Below, one piece after another: positions 9,221-17,745 of a stretch of DNA of 51,359 bases. Below the pieces are notes generated by a model. That model did not search any database and was not told the origin of the DNA. It saw only the letters and a program-made list of their open reading frames with translations. The position numbers were made by a program, and so were the translations under genes. Within the stretch, counting starts at the first letter, position 1; each line of letters opens with the position of its first letter. The DNA is from an uncultured Eubacteriales bacterium (GTDB lineage Bacteria > Bacillota > Sulfobacillia > UBA995 > UBA9673): positions 1-51,359 of the forward strand of contig CAJXZV010000003.1 of NCBI GenBank assembly GCA_913063835.1, read 5' to 3'.

Positions 9221-10053
9221 AGGAAGTCCACCATGGCCTCCAGGGTGAGGACGGACGGAGGGATAGGGTGGCCGGCCTCTTCCAGGAGGCGGCGGACGCC
9301 GACGATCTGCGGCACCCCGAGCCCGATGCCCTCCAGGAAGTCCACCTCGCTGAAGACTTCCTCCGGACGCCCGTCCATGACGAGGTGTCCCCGGTCGAGG
9401 ACCACGACGCGGTCGGCCAGGGCCGCTTCCTCCATGAAATGGGTGATGAGGACGACGGTGAGACCTTCGTCCCGGTTGAGGCGGCGAACGGTCTGGAGGA
9501 CCTCGCGCCGCCCCCTGGGATCGAGCATGGCCGTCGCCTCGTCGAGGACCAGACAGGCGGGTCTCATGGCCAGCGCGCCGGCGATGGCCACCCGCTGCTT
9601 CTGGCCTCCGGACAGGAGATGCGGGGCGTGGCGGGCGTAGTCCTGCATCCTGACGAGGGCGAGGGCTTCGTCCACCCTACGCCGGATCTCCTCGGGTGGG
9701 ACCGCGAGGTTCTCCGGGCCGAAGGCCACGTCCTCCTCGACCACCGTGGCCACGATCTGGTTGTCGGGGTTCTGGAAGACCATCCCCACCGTCTGCCTGA
9801 TGGACCAGTGATGGTCAGGGTCCCGGGTGTCGAGGCCGTTAACGGTCACGCGGCCCTCGGTTGGAAGCAAAAGGGCGTTCAGGTGCCGGGCGAGGGTGGA
9901 CTTGCCTGAACCGTTGGGCCCGATGACGGCGACGAACTCCCCTTGTGCGATGCGAAGGTCCACACCCTCGAGGGCGGTGACCTCCTGCTCCGTCCCCGCT
10001 CCGTAGCGATGTCCGAGACCACTGGTCACGATGAGATCGTCAGGCGGCAAGTT
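9211..10053 (-). CDS. ecfA1: ECF transporter ATPase EcfA1
   Basis: The partner ATPase of EcfA2. Walker A GPNGSGKSTLARHLN, Q-loop FQNPDNQIVATVVEEDVAFGPEN (QIVATVVE is the EcfA1 hallmark), signature LSGGQKQRVAIAGALAMRP, Walker B LVLDEATAMLDP and switch LITHFMEEA are present. The ORF track opens at 10209, but that would begin far upstream inside the rplQ gap with no homology. I favour the TTG at 10053, preceded by GGGGGAGG eleven bases away; a GTG at 10029 is the alternative. Walker B has EATAMLDP, where the catalytic glutamate is followed by Ala instead of the common Pro, which is usual for this subfamily. Located right after rplQ as in most Bacillota. Confidence 0.93.
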   Translation of the reverse strand, partial: NLPPDDLIVTSGLGHRYGAGTEQEVTALEGVDLRIAQGEFVAVIGPNGSGKSTLARHLNALLLPTEGRVTVNGLDTRDPDHHWSIRQTVGMVFQNPDNQIVATVVEEDVAFGPENLAVPPEEIRRRVDEALALVRMQDYARHAPHLLSGGQKQRVAIAGALAMRPACLVLDEATAMLDPRGRREVLQTVRRLNRDEGLTVVLITHFMEEAALADRVVVLDRGHLVMDGRPEEVFSEVDFLEGIGLGVPQIVGVRRLLEEAGHPIPPSVLTLEAMVDFLCP

Positions 10054-10168
10054 GCGAGGTTCCTCCCCCAGGGCTCCGGAGGCGCGGCCGGCGCCAGGCC
10101 GGACCAGGGCGACGCGGAGCCGTCGGCACCCACCCGTCGGCCGCACGCTCTCTCTGTGCGGGGAATTC

Positions 10169-10510
10169 TCAGCGCACCAGCTCCAGGAGGGCGATGGGCG
10201 CCCCGTCACCCCTGCGGTTGTCGAGCTTGACGATGCGGGTGTACCCTCCGGACCTGTCGGCGTAGCGGGGCCCTATCTCGTCGAAGAGTCTCTTGAGGAC
10301 GTCCTCGTCGAGGATGAAGGCCGCCGCCTGCCTCCGCGCGTGCAGGTCACCCCTCTTGGCCAGGGTGATGAGCTGTTCGGCGATAGGCCGACACTCCCTG
10401 GCCTTGGCTTCGGTCGTCTCTATCCGTTCGTGGGCGAAGAGGGCCGTCACGAGGTTCCTGAAGAGAGCCCGGCGATGGCCTCTGGTCCGCCCGAGCTTAG
10501 CCTGTCCCAT
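10169..10510 (-). CDS. rplQ: 50S ribosomal protein L17
   Basis: A 113-residue protein, the normal length for bacterial L17 of this phylum. It contains [33 protein letters not shown] at the N-terminal half and [23 protein letters not shown] at the C-terminus. L17 lies near the exit side of the large subunit. It closes the alpha operon (infA-rpmJ-rpsM-rpsK-rpsD-rpoA-rplQ). The rpoA-rplQ gap holds the palindrome GGCCGGCGGGCCGGCC described separately. Confidence 0.97.
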   Translation of the reverse strand: MGQAKLGRTRGHRRALFRNLVTALFAHERIETTEAKARECRPIAEQLITLAKRGDLHARRQAAAFILDEDVLKRLFDEIGPRYADRSGGYTRIVKLDNRRGDGAPIALLELVR

Positions 10511-10548
10511 AGGCTCTGCGTCCTCCCATCGAACACCGGACCGCGACG

Positions 10549-10564
10549 GGCCGGCGGGCCGGCC
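10549..10564. repeat. GC palindrome in the rpoA-rplQ gap
   Basis: GGCCGGCGGGCCGGCC, seven-base arms with two bases between them, touching the rpoA stop codon. The identical 16-mer occurs again at 44735-44750 between tRNA-Thr(GGT) and tuf copy 2. There is no T-run after it, so it is not an ordinary terminator. Confidence 0.6.
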
Positions 10565-11517
10565 TACTCCTCAGGCTCGGCCAGGCTGAGATCGAGTTCG
10601 GCCAGCTTGGCCTTTACTTCCTCGAGTGATTTCTTGCCGAGGTTCCGGACCTTCATCATCTCGGCCTCGGTCTTGGAGATGAGTTCACCGACCGTGTTTA
10701 TGCCGGCCCGCTTGAGGCAGTTGAAGGACCTCACCGAGAGTTCCAGCTCCTCGACGGGCATGTCGAGGATACGGTCCCGCTCCTCCTCACCGGCGTCGGC
10801 CAGGAGCTCCACCCCCTGACCCTGCTCGGTGAGCTCGGTGAAGAGGAGCAGGTGTTCGGTCAGGATCCGGGCCCCCAGGCTCACGGCTTCCTCCGGGGCC
10901 ATGGTGGCGTTGGTCCAGACCTCGAGGGAGAGCTTGTCGTAGTCGGTGATTTGCCCCACCCGGGTGTCCTCGACGGTGAAGTTCACGCGCCGCACAGGCG
11001 AGAAGATGGAGTCGACCGGAATCACCCCGATGGGCTGCTCCGGCCACTTGTTCCGTTCGGCCGGAGCGTAGCCGCGCCCGCGCTCGACGGTCATCTCCAT
11101 GTAGAGCCGACCGTCCTTGTCGAGCGTCGCGATGTGGAGGTCGGAGTTGAGGATCTCGATGTCCGCCCCGGCGATGATGTCGCCGGCCTTGACCTCCTGC
11201 TCCCCTTCGGCCTCCACCCGCAGGATACGCAGGTCGTCGGGGCCGTGCATCTTGATGCAGAGCTGCTTGAGAGCCAGGATGATGTCTGTCGTGTCCTCCA
11301 GCACGCCCGGGATGGTCGAGAACTCGTGAAGCACCCCGTCTATCTTCACCGTCGTCACGGCGGCTCCGGGCAACGAGGAGAGGAGGACCCGCCTGAGCGA
11401 GTTGCCTAGAGTCGTCCCGTAGCCGCGCTCAAGCGGCTCGACCTCGAACCGGGCGTAGGTGTTGTCCTCGGAGCGGTCGACACACACGATCCTCGGCTTC
11501 TCGATGGTCAGCATCAA
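10564..11517 (-). CDS. rpoA: RNA polymerase subunit alpha
   Basis: 317 residues, typical length. The N-terminal domain (about 1-230) contains the dimerisation and assembly motif [29 protein letters not shown]. The C-terminal domain (about 250-310) shows [22 protein letters not shown] and [22 protein letters not shown], which form the DNA- and activator-binding module. Unlike RpoB and RpoC in the same genome, alpha has no long acidic tail. It sits between rpsD and rplQ in the standard alpha operon. Confidence 0.98.
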   Translation of the reverse strand: MMLTIEKPRIVCVDRSEDNTYARFEVEPLERGYGTTLGNSLRRVLLSSLPGAAVTTVKIDGVLHEFSTIPGVLEDTTDIILALKQLCIKMHGPDDLRILRVEAEGEQEVKAGDIIAGADIEILNSDLHIATLDKDGRLYMEMTVERGRGYAPAERNKWPEQPIGVIPVDSIFSPVRRVNFTVEDTRVGQITDYDKLSLEVWTNATMAPEEAVSLGARILTEHLLLFTELTEQGQGVELLADAGEEERDRILDMPVEELELSVRSFNCLKRAGINTVGELISKTEAEMMKVRNLGKKSLEEVKAKLAELDLSLAEPEE

Positions 11518-11608
11518 ACCGCCTCCTTGAGACGATGAACCTCTCCGTCAACGCCGGCGCGGAGGCCGGACGAAACGTCACCCTCCGGCCGCGGCATGGT
11601 CCGTCCCC

Positions 11609-12235
11609 TCAGCGAGAGTAGAACTCGATGATGAGGCGTTCCTGGACGGGAACGTCGATCTCTTCCCTCTTGGGAAGCCTCAGGACCTTGCCCTTCATCT
11701 TCTCGTGGTCGACCTCGAGCCAGTCCGGAACACCGCGCTGGGCGCCCAAGCCGGCCAGTTCCTTCAGCCTGGGCAGGTTGCGGCTCTTTTCGTGGACCGC
11801 GACCTCGTCGCCCTCCCGGACCTGGAACGAGGGGATGTTCACCCGGCGGCCGTTCACCGTGAAGTGTCCGTGGCGGACGAGCTGCCTGGCCTCAGCCCGC
11901 GAGCTCGCCAGCCCCATGCGGTAGACGACGTTGTCCAGTCGTCTCTCGAGAAGCTGCAGGAGCACCTCACCGCTGACACCCCTGGCTCGGGTGGCACGCC
12001 GGTAATAGGTGCGGAACTGCCGTTCGAGCACCCCGTAGATGCGGCGGGCCTTCTGCTTCTCGCGGAGCTGGATGCCGTACTCCGTCGGCTTCCGGCGGAA
12101 GCGGGCCCTGTGGCCCGGAGCTTCAGGCCGGTGCTCGAAGACGCACTTCGCACTGTAGCACTTCTCGCCCTTCAGGTAGAGTTTCACGCCCTCCCGCCGG
12201 CAGAGCCGGCAGACCGGGCCGGTGTATCTAGCCAT
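11609..12235 (-). CDS. rpsD: 30S ribosomal protein S4 (zinc-binding type)
   Basis: 208 residues. The N-terminal cysteines [18 protein letters not shown] and then AKC mark the zinc-binding form of S4. The S4 RNA-binding domain is clear at [39 protein letters not shown] (about 92-130). S4 nucleates assembly of the 16S 5' domain and, in Bacillus, represses its own synthesis; no obvious S4-binding leader was recognised here. Lies between rpsK and rpoA. Confidence 0.98.
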   Translation of the reverse strand: MARYTGPVCRLCRREGVKLYLKGEKCYSAKCVFEHRPEAPGHRARFRRKPTEYGIQLREKQKARRIYGVLERQFRTYYRRATRARGVSGEVLLQLLERRLDNVVYRMGLASSRAEARQLVRHGHFTVNGRRVNIPSFQVREGDEVAVHEKSRNLPRLKELAGLGAQRGVPDWLEVDHEKMKGKVLRLPKREEIDVPVQERLIIEFYSR

Positions 12236-12253
12236 AGTCTTTCGACACCTCCA

Positions 12254-12652
12254 TCAGACGCGGCGGCGCTTGGGCGGCCGGCAGCCGTTGTGGGGTATGG
12301 GCGTCACGTCACGGATGGCGTTTATCTCGAGTCCGGCCGCCTGCAGCGAACGGATCGCCGCCTCGCGGCCCGAACCGGGCCCCTTGACCAGGACCTCGAC
12401 CTCTCTCAGCCCGTAGTTCATGGCTTCCCGGGCGGCCGCCTCGGCCGCCATGCCGGCCGCGAACGGCGTCCCTTTCTTGGAGCCCTTGAAGCCCTGGGTC
12501 CCGGACGAGGCCCAGGCGAGGGTGTTGCCGCTCCGGTCGGTTATGGTGACGATGGTGTTGTTGAACGTCGAACGGATGTGAGCCACCCCGCGTTCGACGA
12601 GCTTCCTCTCCTTCTTGCGGGCCGACGGCCCCTTTGTCCTGCGCGGAGGCAC
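12254..12652 (-). CDS. rpsK: 30S ribosomal protein S11
   Basis: 132 residues of standard S11 sequence: [72 protein letters not shown] and the C-terminal [19 protein letters not shown]11 forms part of the 30S platform near the E site. It is flanked by rpsM and rpsD. The 70-base gap towards rpsM carries a CCGGCC/GGCCGG dyad. Confidence 0.98.
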   Translation of the reverse strand: MPPRRTKGPSARKKERKLVERGVAHIRSTFNNTIVTITDRSGNTLAWASSGTQGFKGSKKGTPFAAGMAAEAAAREAMNYGLREVEVLVKGPGSGREAAIRSLQAAGLEINAIRDVTPIPHNGCRPPKRRRV

Positions 12653-12724
12653 CAGCTTTACCGCCTTTCACTTCATCTAGATTGCTCTTTGTGTCGACCG
12701 GCCCGGAGGCCGGCCCCTTCGACA

Positions 12725-13096
12725 TCACTTCTTGCGGCGCACGCCGACGGTCTTCCGCGGACCCTTTCGCGTCCTGGCGTTCGTCCGGGTCCGCTGGCCC
12801 CGGACGGGAAGACCGCGCCGGTGACGCAGTCCACGGTATGTCCCGAGGTCGATGAGGCGCTTGATGTTCATCTGCACCTCGCGCTGCAGGTCACCCTCGA
12901 CCTTGTAGTTGCGCTCGATGGTGTCCCTGAGCCTGGAGACCTCCTCCTCGGTAAGGTTCCGCACCCTTGTGTCGGGATTGACCCCGGTTTCGGCGAGAAT
13001 CTTCCTGGAGGTCGAAAGGCCTATACCGTAGACATAGGTCAAGGCTATCTCGATCCGCTTGTCTCTCGGCAGGTCCACTCCTGCGATGCGAGCCAT
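12725..13096 (-). CDS. rpsM: 30S ribosomal protein S13
   Basis: 123 residues, matching S13: [25 protein letters not shown] at the N-terminus, helix-two-turn-helix region [44 protein letters not shown], and a basic tail that reaches the P-site tRNA. Located directly after rpmJ in the alpha operon. Confidence 0.98.
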   Translation of the reverse strand: MARIAGVDLPRDKRIEIALTYVYGIGLSTSRKILAETGVNPDTRVRNLTEEEVSRLRDTIERNYKVEGDLQREVQMNIKRLIDLGTYRGLRHRRGLPVRGQRTRTNARTRKGPRKTVGVRRKK

Positions 13097-13124
13097 TCCC
13101 GGTCACACCTCCCCGAGGGGCTTT

Positions 13125-13238
13125 TCAGCCCTGCCTCTGCTTGTGCTTCGGGTTCTCGCAGATGACGACAACCCGGCCCTTGCGCCTGATGACCTTGCAC
13201 TTATCGCAGATCCGCTTCACTGACGGGCGAACCTTCAC
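13125..13238 (-). CDS. rpmJ: 50S ribosomal protein L36 (zinc-binding type)
   Basis: Too short for the ORF track. Reading from the GTG at 13238 gives [37 protein letters not shown], 37 residues and a TGA stop. This is the C+ form of L36: CxxC, then C and H as the zinc ligands. GGGGAGG lies eight bases before the GTG. It lies between infA and rpsM exactly as expected. Confidence 0.97.
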   Translation of the reverse strand: MKVRPSVKRICDKCKVIRRKGRVVVICENPKHKQRQG

Positions 13239-13313
13239 GTTCAAGACCTCCCCGAATCCGGCTTACCCAGGAGACGGACGGCTGGACCGACCGGCGCGGT
13301 CTTCCCCCGGACG

Positions 13314-13532
13314 CTACTTGTAGCGGTACAGGATGCGGCCGCGGGTCAGGTCATAGGGCGAAAGCTCCACCAGGACCCGGTCCCCCGGGAGAATCCGGAT
13401 GAAGTGCATCCTTATCTTGCCGGACACATGGGCCAGGACCTTGTGCCCGTTGTCCAGCTCCACCCGGAACATGGCGTTGGGAAGAGGCTCGATGACCTTC
13501 CCCTCTACCTCTATGGCGTCCTTCTTACCCAT
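13314..13532 (-). CDS. infA: Translation initiation factor IF-1
   Basis: 72 residues, the usual IF-1 length, forming a single S1/OB fold: [64 protein letters not shown]. It binds the 30S A site during initiation. Its start overlaps the end of the KOW gene by eight bases, so the two are translationally coupled and share the promoter at 13971-14000. Confidence 0.98.
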   Translation of the reverse strand: MGKKDAIEVEGKVIEPLPNAMFRVELDNGHKVLAHVSGKIRMHFIRILPGDRVLVELSPYDLTRGRILYRYK

Positions 13533-13911
13533 GACTGAAGACGTCCTCCTCCGGCTCTTGCTCCGGCTCTTGTCTTCCTCCGGCCGGGCCCTCGGGCCGG
13601 CGGGCCGCCTCGAGAGACGAGCCGCCTGTGCGGTGAAGTTCGGCCACGAGCCTGTCCACGGCCTCGGCCACCGCCCTGTCCGTGATCACGCTCTGCGGAG
13701 CGAACCTCTCCTCCGCGTCCGGGACCCTGAGCGGGAAGACCTCAAGGTGCTTGACGTTCTTCTTCTTGGGGCAGGCAAGGGACCGGCGCCTGCCGTCCGC
13801 GACCATCACCCACCGCCGGTCCTTGACCCCGACGACGAGGAAGTACGTGCCGGAATCGCGCCCCGCTCTCGACCTCACGAGCTGGCCGATGCGTAAGCCT
13901 TCCTCGGTCAT
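13525..13911 (-). CDS. KOW-domain RNA-binding protein (L14e/YlxR-neighbourhood type)
   Basis: About 128 residues from the ATG at 13911, which is preceded by GAGAGGGG; the ORF track's upstream start at 13944 adds eleven unlikely residues. The N-terminal ~60 residues form a KOW-like module ([37 protein letters not shown]), resembling archaeal/eukaryotic L14e, followed by [14 protein letters not shown]. The second half is variable and ends in a Glu-rich tail ([11 protein letters not shown]). Small KOW proteins in exactly this map-KOW-infA position are common in Clostridia, where they are thought to bind RNA or the ribosome; the precise role is not established. Confidence 0.8.
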   Translation of the reverse strand: MTEEGLRIGQLVRSRAGRDSGTYFLVVGVKDRRWVMVADGRRRSLACPKKKNVKHLEVFPLRVPDAEERFAPQSVITDRAVAEAVDRLVAELHRTGGSSLEAARRPEGPAGGRQEPEQEPEEDVFSHG

Positions 13912-13970
13912 TCGTCCCCTCTCCCACGTATTGCCGGTTGCCATATTTCTCCAGTAAAAAGTCGCTCTTT

Positions 13971-14000
13971 AGTATATCATTCAGCCTGGTTTCTATTCAA
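13971..14000 (-). promoter_or_regulatory. Predicted sigma-A promoter inside the spc-alpha superoperon
   Basis: Minus strand: TTGAAT, 18 bases, TATACT, about 60 bases upstream of the KOW-infA start. The region is strikingly AT-rich against its surroundings, as expected for a promoter in a GC-rich genome. It would give KOW-infA-rpmJ-rpsM-rpsK-rpsD-rpoA-rplQ an extra start site. Confidence 0.6.
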
Positions 14001-14071
14001 TTGTGGTTTTCTCCAACAGCCACCTGACTCGTGTCGTCGCGCCGCGTGGGCCCCACGCCCCCGGCCGTCCG

Positions 14072-14821
14072 TCAGGGGAGGGTCAGGATGAGCGGGCCGT
14101 CTTCGGTGACGGCCACCGTGTGCTCGTAATGGACCGAACGCTTCCGGTCGACGGTGACCACCGTCCACCCGTCCTTGAGACAGGTGACGGCATAGTCACC
14201 CTCGTTCACCATGGGCTCTATGGCGAGCACCATCCCCGGTTTCAGCAGGGGCCCCTGGCCCGGAGGACCGTAGTTCGGCACCTGGGGGTCCTCGTGCATG
14301 GCCTGGCCGATACCGTGCCCGACGTAGTCGCGGACGACCGAGAACCCTCTCCCCTCCGCGAAGCTCTGGATGGCGTGGGATATGTCCGAGAGCCGCCCGC
14401 CGGGAACGGCCTTCTCGATGCCGGCCGCCAGCGCGCCCTTCCCCGCCTCCATGAGTCTGGACGCCCGCCTGTCCGCGCGGCCGCCGACAGCGAAGGTCAC
14501 CGACGCGTCACCGTAGTAGCCCCCGTACCGCACTCCGACGTCGATGCTGAGCAGCTCACCCTTGCGCAGGACCCGCGGACCGGGTATCCCGTGCACGACC
14601 TGTTCGTTTATCGAGGTGCAGATGGTGGCCGGAAAGCCCCGGTACCCTTTGAACGCCGGAACGGCCCCCGCCTCGGTGATGAGCCTCTCGGCCAGCCGGT
14701 CGAGGTCGGCCGTTGTCACCCCTGGGGCGGCCTCGGCCTCGAGCACCCGAAGGACCCTCGCCACCAGGCGGCCGGCCTCACGCATTATCTCGATCTCCTT
14801 GGGCGTCTTCAGGACTATCAT
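14072..14821 (-). CDS. map: Methionine aminopeptidase, type I
   Basis: 249 residues. Removes the initiator methionine from nascent proteins. The dinuclear metal ligands are visible in order: the two aspartates in LLSIDVGVRYGGYYGDASVTF, His in GHGIGQAMHEDPQVPNYG, Glu in LAIEPMV and Glu in YEHTVAVTEDG. TSINEQVVHGIPG is also characteristic. The first metal aspartate region reads GDASVTF where DxxRTF is more usual, a mild substitution. The start overlaps the adk stop as ATGA. Standard secY-adk-map order. Confidence 0.97.
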   Translation of the reverse strand: MIVLKTPKEIEIMREAGRLVARVLRVLEAEAAPGVTTADLDRLAERLITEAGAVPAFKGYRGFPATICTSINEQVVHGIPGPRVLRKGELLSIDVGVRYGGYYGDASVTFAVGGRADRRASRLMEAGKGALAAGIEKAVPGGRLSDISHAIQSFAEGRGFSVVRDYVGHGIGQAMHEDPQVPNYGPPGQGPLLKPGMVLAIEPMVNEGDYAVTCLKDGWTVVTVDRKRSVHYEHTVAVTEDGPLILTLP

Positions 14822-15474
14822 GGGCCGAGACGCAGAGCCTTCACCAGGCGGTCGGTCACCGCATCGACGTTCCCTCGCCCGTCGACCTCCCTGACCAGCC
14901 CGCGCCGGGCGTAGTAGCTGATGAGAGGCTCGGTCTCCCGCCGGTAGACCTCAAGCCTTGACCTCGCCGTCTCCTCGGTGTCGTCGGTCCTCTGGTAGAG
15001 AGGACCGCCGCAGAGGTCGCAGACCCCCAGGGCCCGCGGTGGCTTGTAGAGCAGGTGATAGTTGGCCCCGCACCCGCGGCAGACCCGCCGGCCGGTCAGC
15101 CTTCTCACCGCCTCCTCCACCGGCAGGGTGATGTTCACCACCGCGTCCAGGGAACGGCCGCTCTCCTCAAGAAGCCCGTCCAGGGCTTCGGCCTGCCGGA
15201 GCGTGCGGGGGAACCCGTCGAGGATGACGCCCCTCGCCCGGCCAGTCTCCTCTTCCCTGATGCGGGCGCCGATGAGGTCCACGATGAGCTCGTCGGGCAC
15301 AAGGAGACCGGCGTCCATGAAGGTCTTGGCCTTGCGGCCCAGCTCCGTCCCCTCTCTGACGGCCTCTCTCAGGAGGTCCCCCGGCGAAAGGTGTAGAAGG
15401 TCGAACCGCTCGGCAAGGATCTTGGCCTGCGTGCCCTTGCCGGCGCCCGGCGGTCCCATCATGACGATGTTCAA
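14818..15474 (-). CDS. adk: Adenylate kinase (zinc-binding LID)
   Basis: 218 residues. Interconverts 2 ADP with ATP and AMP. P-loop GPPGAGKGTQA at 7-17, AMP-binding region LSPGDLLREAV, DGFPRTLRQAEAL, and a LID domain with four cysteines (CRGCGANYH ... CDLCGG), the structural zinc site typical of Gram-positive enzymes. Located between secY and map; the stop overlaps the map start. Confidence 0.98.
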   Translation of the reverse strand: MNIVMMGPPGAGKGTQAKILAERFDLLHLSPGDLLREAVREGTELGRKAKTFMDAGLLVPDELIVDLIGARIREEETGRARGVILDGFPRTLRQAEALDGLLEESGRSLDAVVNITLPVEEAVRRLTGRRVCRGCGANYHLLYKPPRALGVCDLCGGPLYQRTDDTEETARSRLEVYRRETEPLISYYARRGLVREVDGRGNVDAVTDRLVKALRLGP

Positions 15475-15511
15475 GCTCCGGTCCCTCCCCCCGACAAGCC
15501 GGTGGAGCCCC

Positions 15512-16771
15512 CTACTTCAGGAAGCCCTGGTAATGCCTCATGACCAGGTGCGTCTCTATCTGTTTCATCGTCTCCAGGGCGACGCCGACGACGATGAGGA
15601 GGGCCGTGCCGCCGAAGTAGACCGCACCGACGCCGGTCAGGTTCTGGACGAGCGTCGGCAGGACGGCGGCGATGAAGGCCAAGAACAGCGCTCCGGCGAG
15701 GGTGACGCGGTTCAGCACCTTGTTTATGTACTCGGCCGTCGGGCGACCCGGACGGATGCCCGGGATGAAGCCGCCCCATTTCTTGAGGTCGTTGGCCACG
15801 TTCATCGGGTTGAACTGGATGGCCGTGTAAAAGTAAGTGAAAAGGACGATCAGCACCGCGTTGGTGGCGACGTACAGCCAGCCGCTAAAATCGAACAATC
15901 CCGCGATCCTCTGGGCCACCGGATGGTCTATGAACTGGGCGATCGTCACCGGGAAGGCCAGGAGCGACGTCGAGAAGATGACCGGGATGACCCCGGCGGT
16001 GTTCACCCGGATCGGCAGATGGGTCGTCTGACCGCCGTAGTAGCGCCGCCCCTTGACCCGCTTGGCGTACTGGACCGGGATGCGCCTCTGGCCCTCCTGC
16101 ATCCACACGACCGCAGCGATGACGACCAAGGCGACAACAGCCAGAAGCGCCACGTTCAGGATGTTGATCGTCCCTGCCGTCAGGTACGCCCACAGAGAAC
16201 CCAGACCGGAGGGAAGCCGGGACACGATGCCCGCGAAGATGATGAGCGAGATGCCGTTCCCTATCCCGCGTTCGGTTATCATCTCTCCGAGCCACATGAG
16301 GAAGGCGGTGCCGGCCGTGAGGCTGAGAGCGATGAGGGTGATGCTCCCGAAGGTCGGCGAGATGACCGCCGTCCTCATGGCGTAGGACATCCCGTAGGCC
16401 TGGATGAGAGCGAGGATGACGGTGCCGTACCGGGTGTACTGGGTCAGCTTCTTGCGGCCTTCCACGCCCTCCTTCTGGAGCCGCTCGAAGTGCGGGATGA
16501 CCACCGTGAGCAACTGCATGATGATGGACGCGTTGATGTACGGCGTTATGCTCATGGCGAAGACGGAAAAGGCCTTGAAGGCGCCGCCCGAGAAAAGGTC
16601 GAGAAGACCCAGAAGGCTGCCGCCCTGGAAAAGCTGTTCTATCCTCGTCGTGTCTATGCCCGGGACAGGGATGTGTGTTCCGACGCGAAAGACGAGGAAC
16701 ATCCAGAGGGTGAAGACGATCCTCCTCCGGAGGTCCGATATGCGCATCGCGCTCCTTAGCGTCTGGAGCAA
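15512..16771 (-). CDS. secY: Preprotein translocase subunit SecY
   Basis: 419 residues with about ten hydrophobic segments; the channel-forming subunit of the Sec translocon. Diagnostic stretches are FRVGTHIPVPGID near the N-terminus, FSGGAFKAFSVFAMSITPYINASIIMQLL (plug and TM2), GNGISLIIFAGI, PIRVNTAGVIPVIF and the cytoplasmic loop PGIRPGRPTAEYI. I keep the TTG at 16771: MLQTLRSAMRISDLRRRI matches the family N-terminus, and GAGGTGATC lies immediately upstream, inside the end of rplO. An ATG eight codons later is less likely. The start touches the rplO stop, so translation is coupled. Confidence 0.97.
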   Translation of the reverse strand: MLQTLRSAMRISDLRRRIVFTLWMFLVFRVGTHIPVPGIDTTRIEQLFQGGSLLGLLDLFSGGAFKAFSVFAMSITPYINASIIMQLLTVVIPHFERLQKEGVEGRKKLTQYTRYGTVILALIQAYGMSYAMRTAVISPTFGSITLIALSLTAGTAFLMWLGEMITERGIGNGISLIIFAGIVSRLPSGLGSLWAYLTAGTINILNVALLAVVALVVIAAVVWMQEGQRRIPVQYAKRVKGRRYYGGQTTHLPIRVNTAGVIPVIFSTSLLAFPVTIAQFIDHPVAQRIAGLFDFSGWLYVATNAVLIVLFTYFYTAIQFNPMNVANDLKKWGGFIPGIRPGRPTAEYINKVLNRVTLAGALFLAFIAAVLPTLVQNLTGVGAVYFGGTALLIVVGVALETMKQIETHLVMRHYQGFLK

Positions 16772-17212
16772 CTAGATCACCTCGGTCTTTCCGCCGGCGG
16801 CCTCGATCTTGCGGACCGCCGACCGGGAGAAACGGTGCGCCCGGACCGTCAAGGCCTTGCTGAGCTCACCGTCACCCAGAACCTTCACCCCGTCCAGGAC
16901 CTTGCGGATGACTCTCTTCTCGAGGAGGACCTCGGGCGTCACCACGGTCCCCTCATCGAACCGGTCCAGGTCGTCAAGGTCCACCAGGGCGAAAACCTTC
17001 CGGCTCGGGTTCTTGAAGCCCCTCTTCGGCAGCCGCATGGCCAGCGGCATCTGGCCCCCTTCGAACTGGGGACCCTTGCCACGACCGGACCTGGCCCTCT
17101 GTCCCTTGTGCCCGCGGCCGGCCGTCTTGCCGCGGCCGGACCCTATACCACGGCCGACGCGCCTGCGTTCCTTCCTCGAACCTGGAGCCGGCGCCAGTTC
17201 ATGCGTCCTCAC
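16772..17212 (-). CDS. rplO: 50S ribosomal protein L15
   Basis: 146 residues of ordinary L15: [26 protein letters not shown] is the glycine-arginine-rich N-terminal arm that threads into 23S rRNA, followed by [17 protein letters not shown] and a C-terminal globular part ([18 protein letters not shown]). The stop codon abuts the secY TTG start. Follows rpmD after an 83-base gap. Confidence 0.98.
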   Translation of the reverse strand: MRTHELAPAPGSRKERRRVGRGIGSGRGKTAGRGHKGQRARSGRGKGPQFEGGQMPLAMRLPKRGFKNPSRKVFALVDLDDLDRFDEGTVVTPEVLLEKRVIRKVLDGVKVLGDGELSKALTVRAHRFSRSAVRKIEAAGGKTEVI

Positions 17213-17295
17213 AGCCGGCGCACCTCCTCTGGTCAGTCGAACCGCATGAATTCACTCTTCGTCCTCAGCATCCTCGGCGAGGTCCCCGTCGAAGG

Positions 17296-17691
17296 CTACG
17301 CGTCCGCGTCCTTCTCCGCGCCCCCGCCCGCCTTGGACGTCTTCTTGGCCTTGGCCTGAGTCTTCTTCTTGGCCGGGGCCTTGGAAGCCGCTTCCTTCAC
17401 CTTCTTCTCGGCTGTCTTCTTCTCGGCTGTCTTCTTCTCGGCTGTCTTCTTCCCGGCTGTCTTCTTCTCGGCCGTCTTCGCCCTCCGGGACGCACGAGGC
17501 TTCTTCTCCGGCCTCTCCACCACCTCGACGAGGTGCCGGACGACCCTGATCATGCCTCGGACGGCCGGCGTGTCCCGGTGGGTGACCGTCTGGCCTATCT
17601 TCCGGAGGCCGAGGGCCCTGACGGTGCGGTCCTGGCGCTTCGGGTAGCCGATCGTGCTCTTCACGAGGGTTATCTCAAGCCTGTCTCCCAT
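17296..17691 (-). CDS. rpmD: 50S ribosomal protein L30 with a long lysine-rich tail
   Basis: Residues 1-~58 are a complete L30 (LEITLVKSTIGYPKRQDRTVRALGLRKIGQTVTHRDTPAVRGMIRVVRHLVEV). L30 normally stops there, but this protein continues for about 73 more residues, giving 131 in all. The tail has 23 lysines, is built around a repeated KKTAE pentapeptide (from the 15-bp repeat at 17401-17475), then SKAPAKKKTQAKAKKTSKAGGG and a short acidic end EKDADA. It resembles histone H1-like or HU-type basic tails. It probably stays disordered and contacts rRNA or the ribosome surface, but that is inference. Position between rpsE and rplO is standard. Confidence 0.93.
   Translation of the reverse strand: MGDRLEITLVKSTIGYPKRQDRTVRALGLRKIGQTVTHRDTPAVRGMIRVVRHLVEVVERPEKKPRASRRAKTAEKKTAGKKTAEKKTAEKKTAEKKVKEAASKAPAKKKTQAKAKKTSKAGGGAEKDADA
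17401..17475. repeat. 15-bp tandem repeat within rpmD
   Basis: Five consecutive units of CTTCTTCTCGGCTGT (plus strand), the fourth and fifth with single-base changes. They stay in frame and encode the KKTAE-type pentapeptide of the L30 tail. Such arrays can change copy number by replication slippage without shifting the frame. Confidence 0.9.
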
Positions 17692-17745
17692 GGGTTTCTC
17701 CTCCGCTCTGGGGCCTGGCCCGACGCCCGGGTGTCAGGACCGGGG

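Noticed and set aside
14035-14071. Inverted repeat GCGTGGG/CCCACGC after map as a terminator
   Set aside because: The arms are separated by one base and there is no T-run, so it would make a poor hairpin and no terminator.
17260-17298. An alternative frame after the L30 tail ending DLAEDAEDEE, suggesting a programmed frameshift in rpmD
   Set aside because: There is no slippery sequence or conserved motif. Acidic runs arise easily in shifted frames of GC-rich sequence, and the in-frame TAG at 17296 ends a plausible protein.
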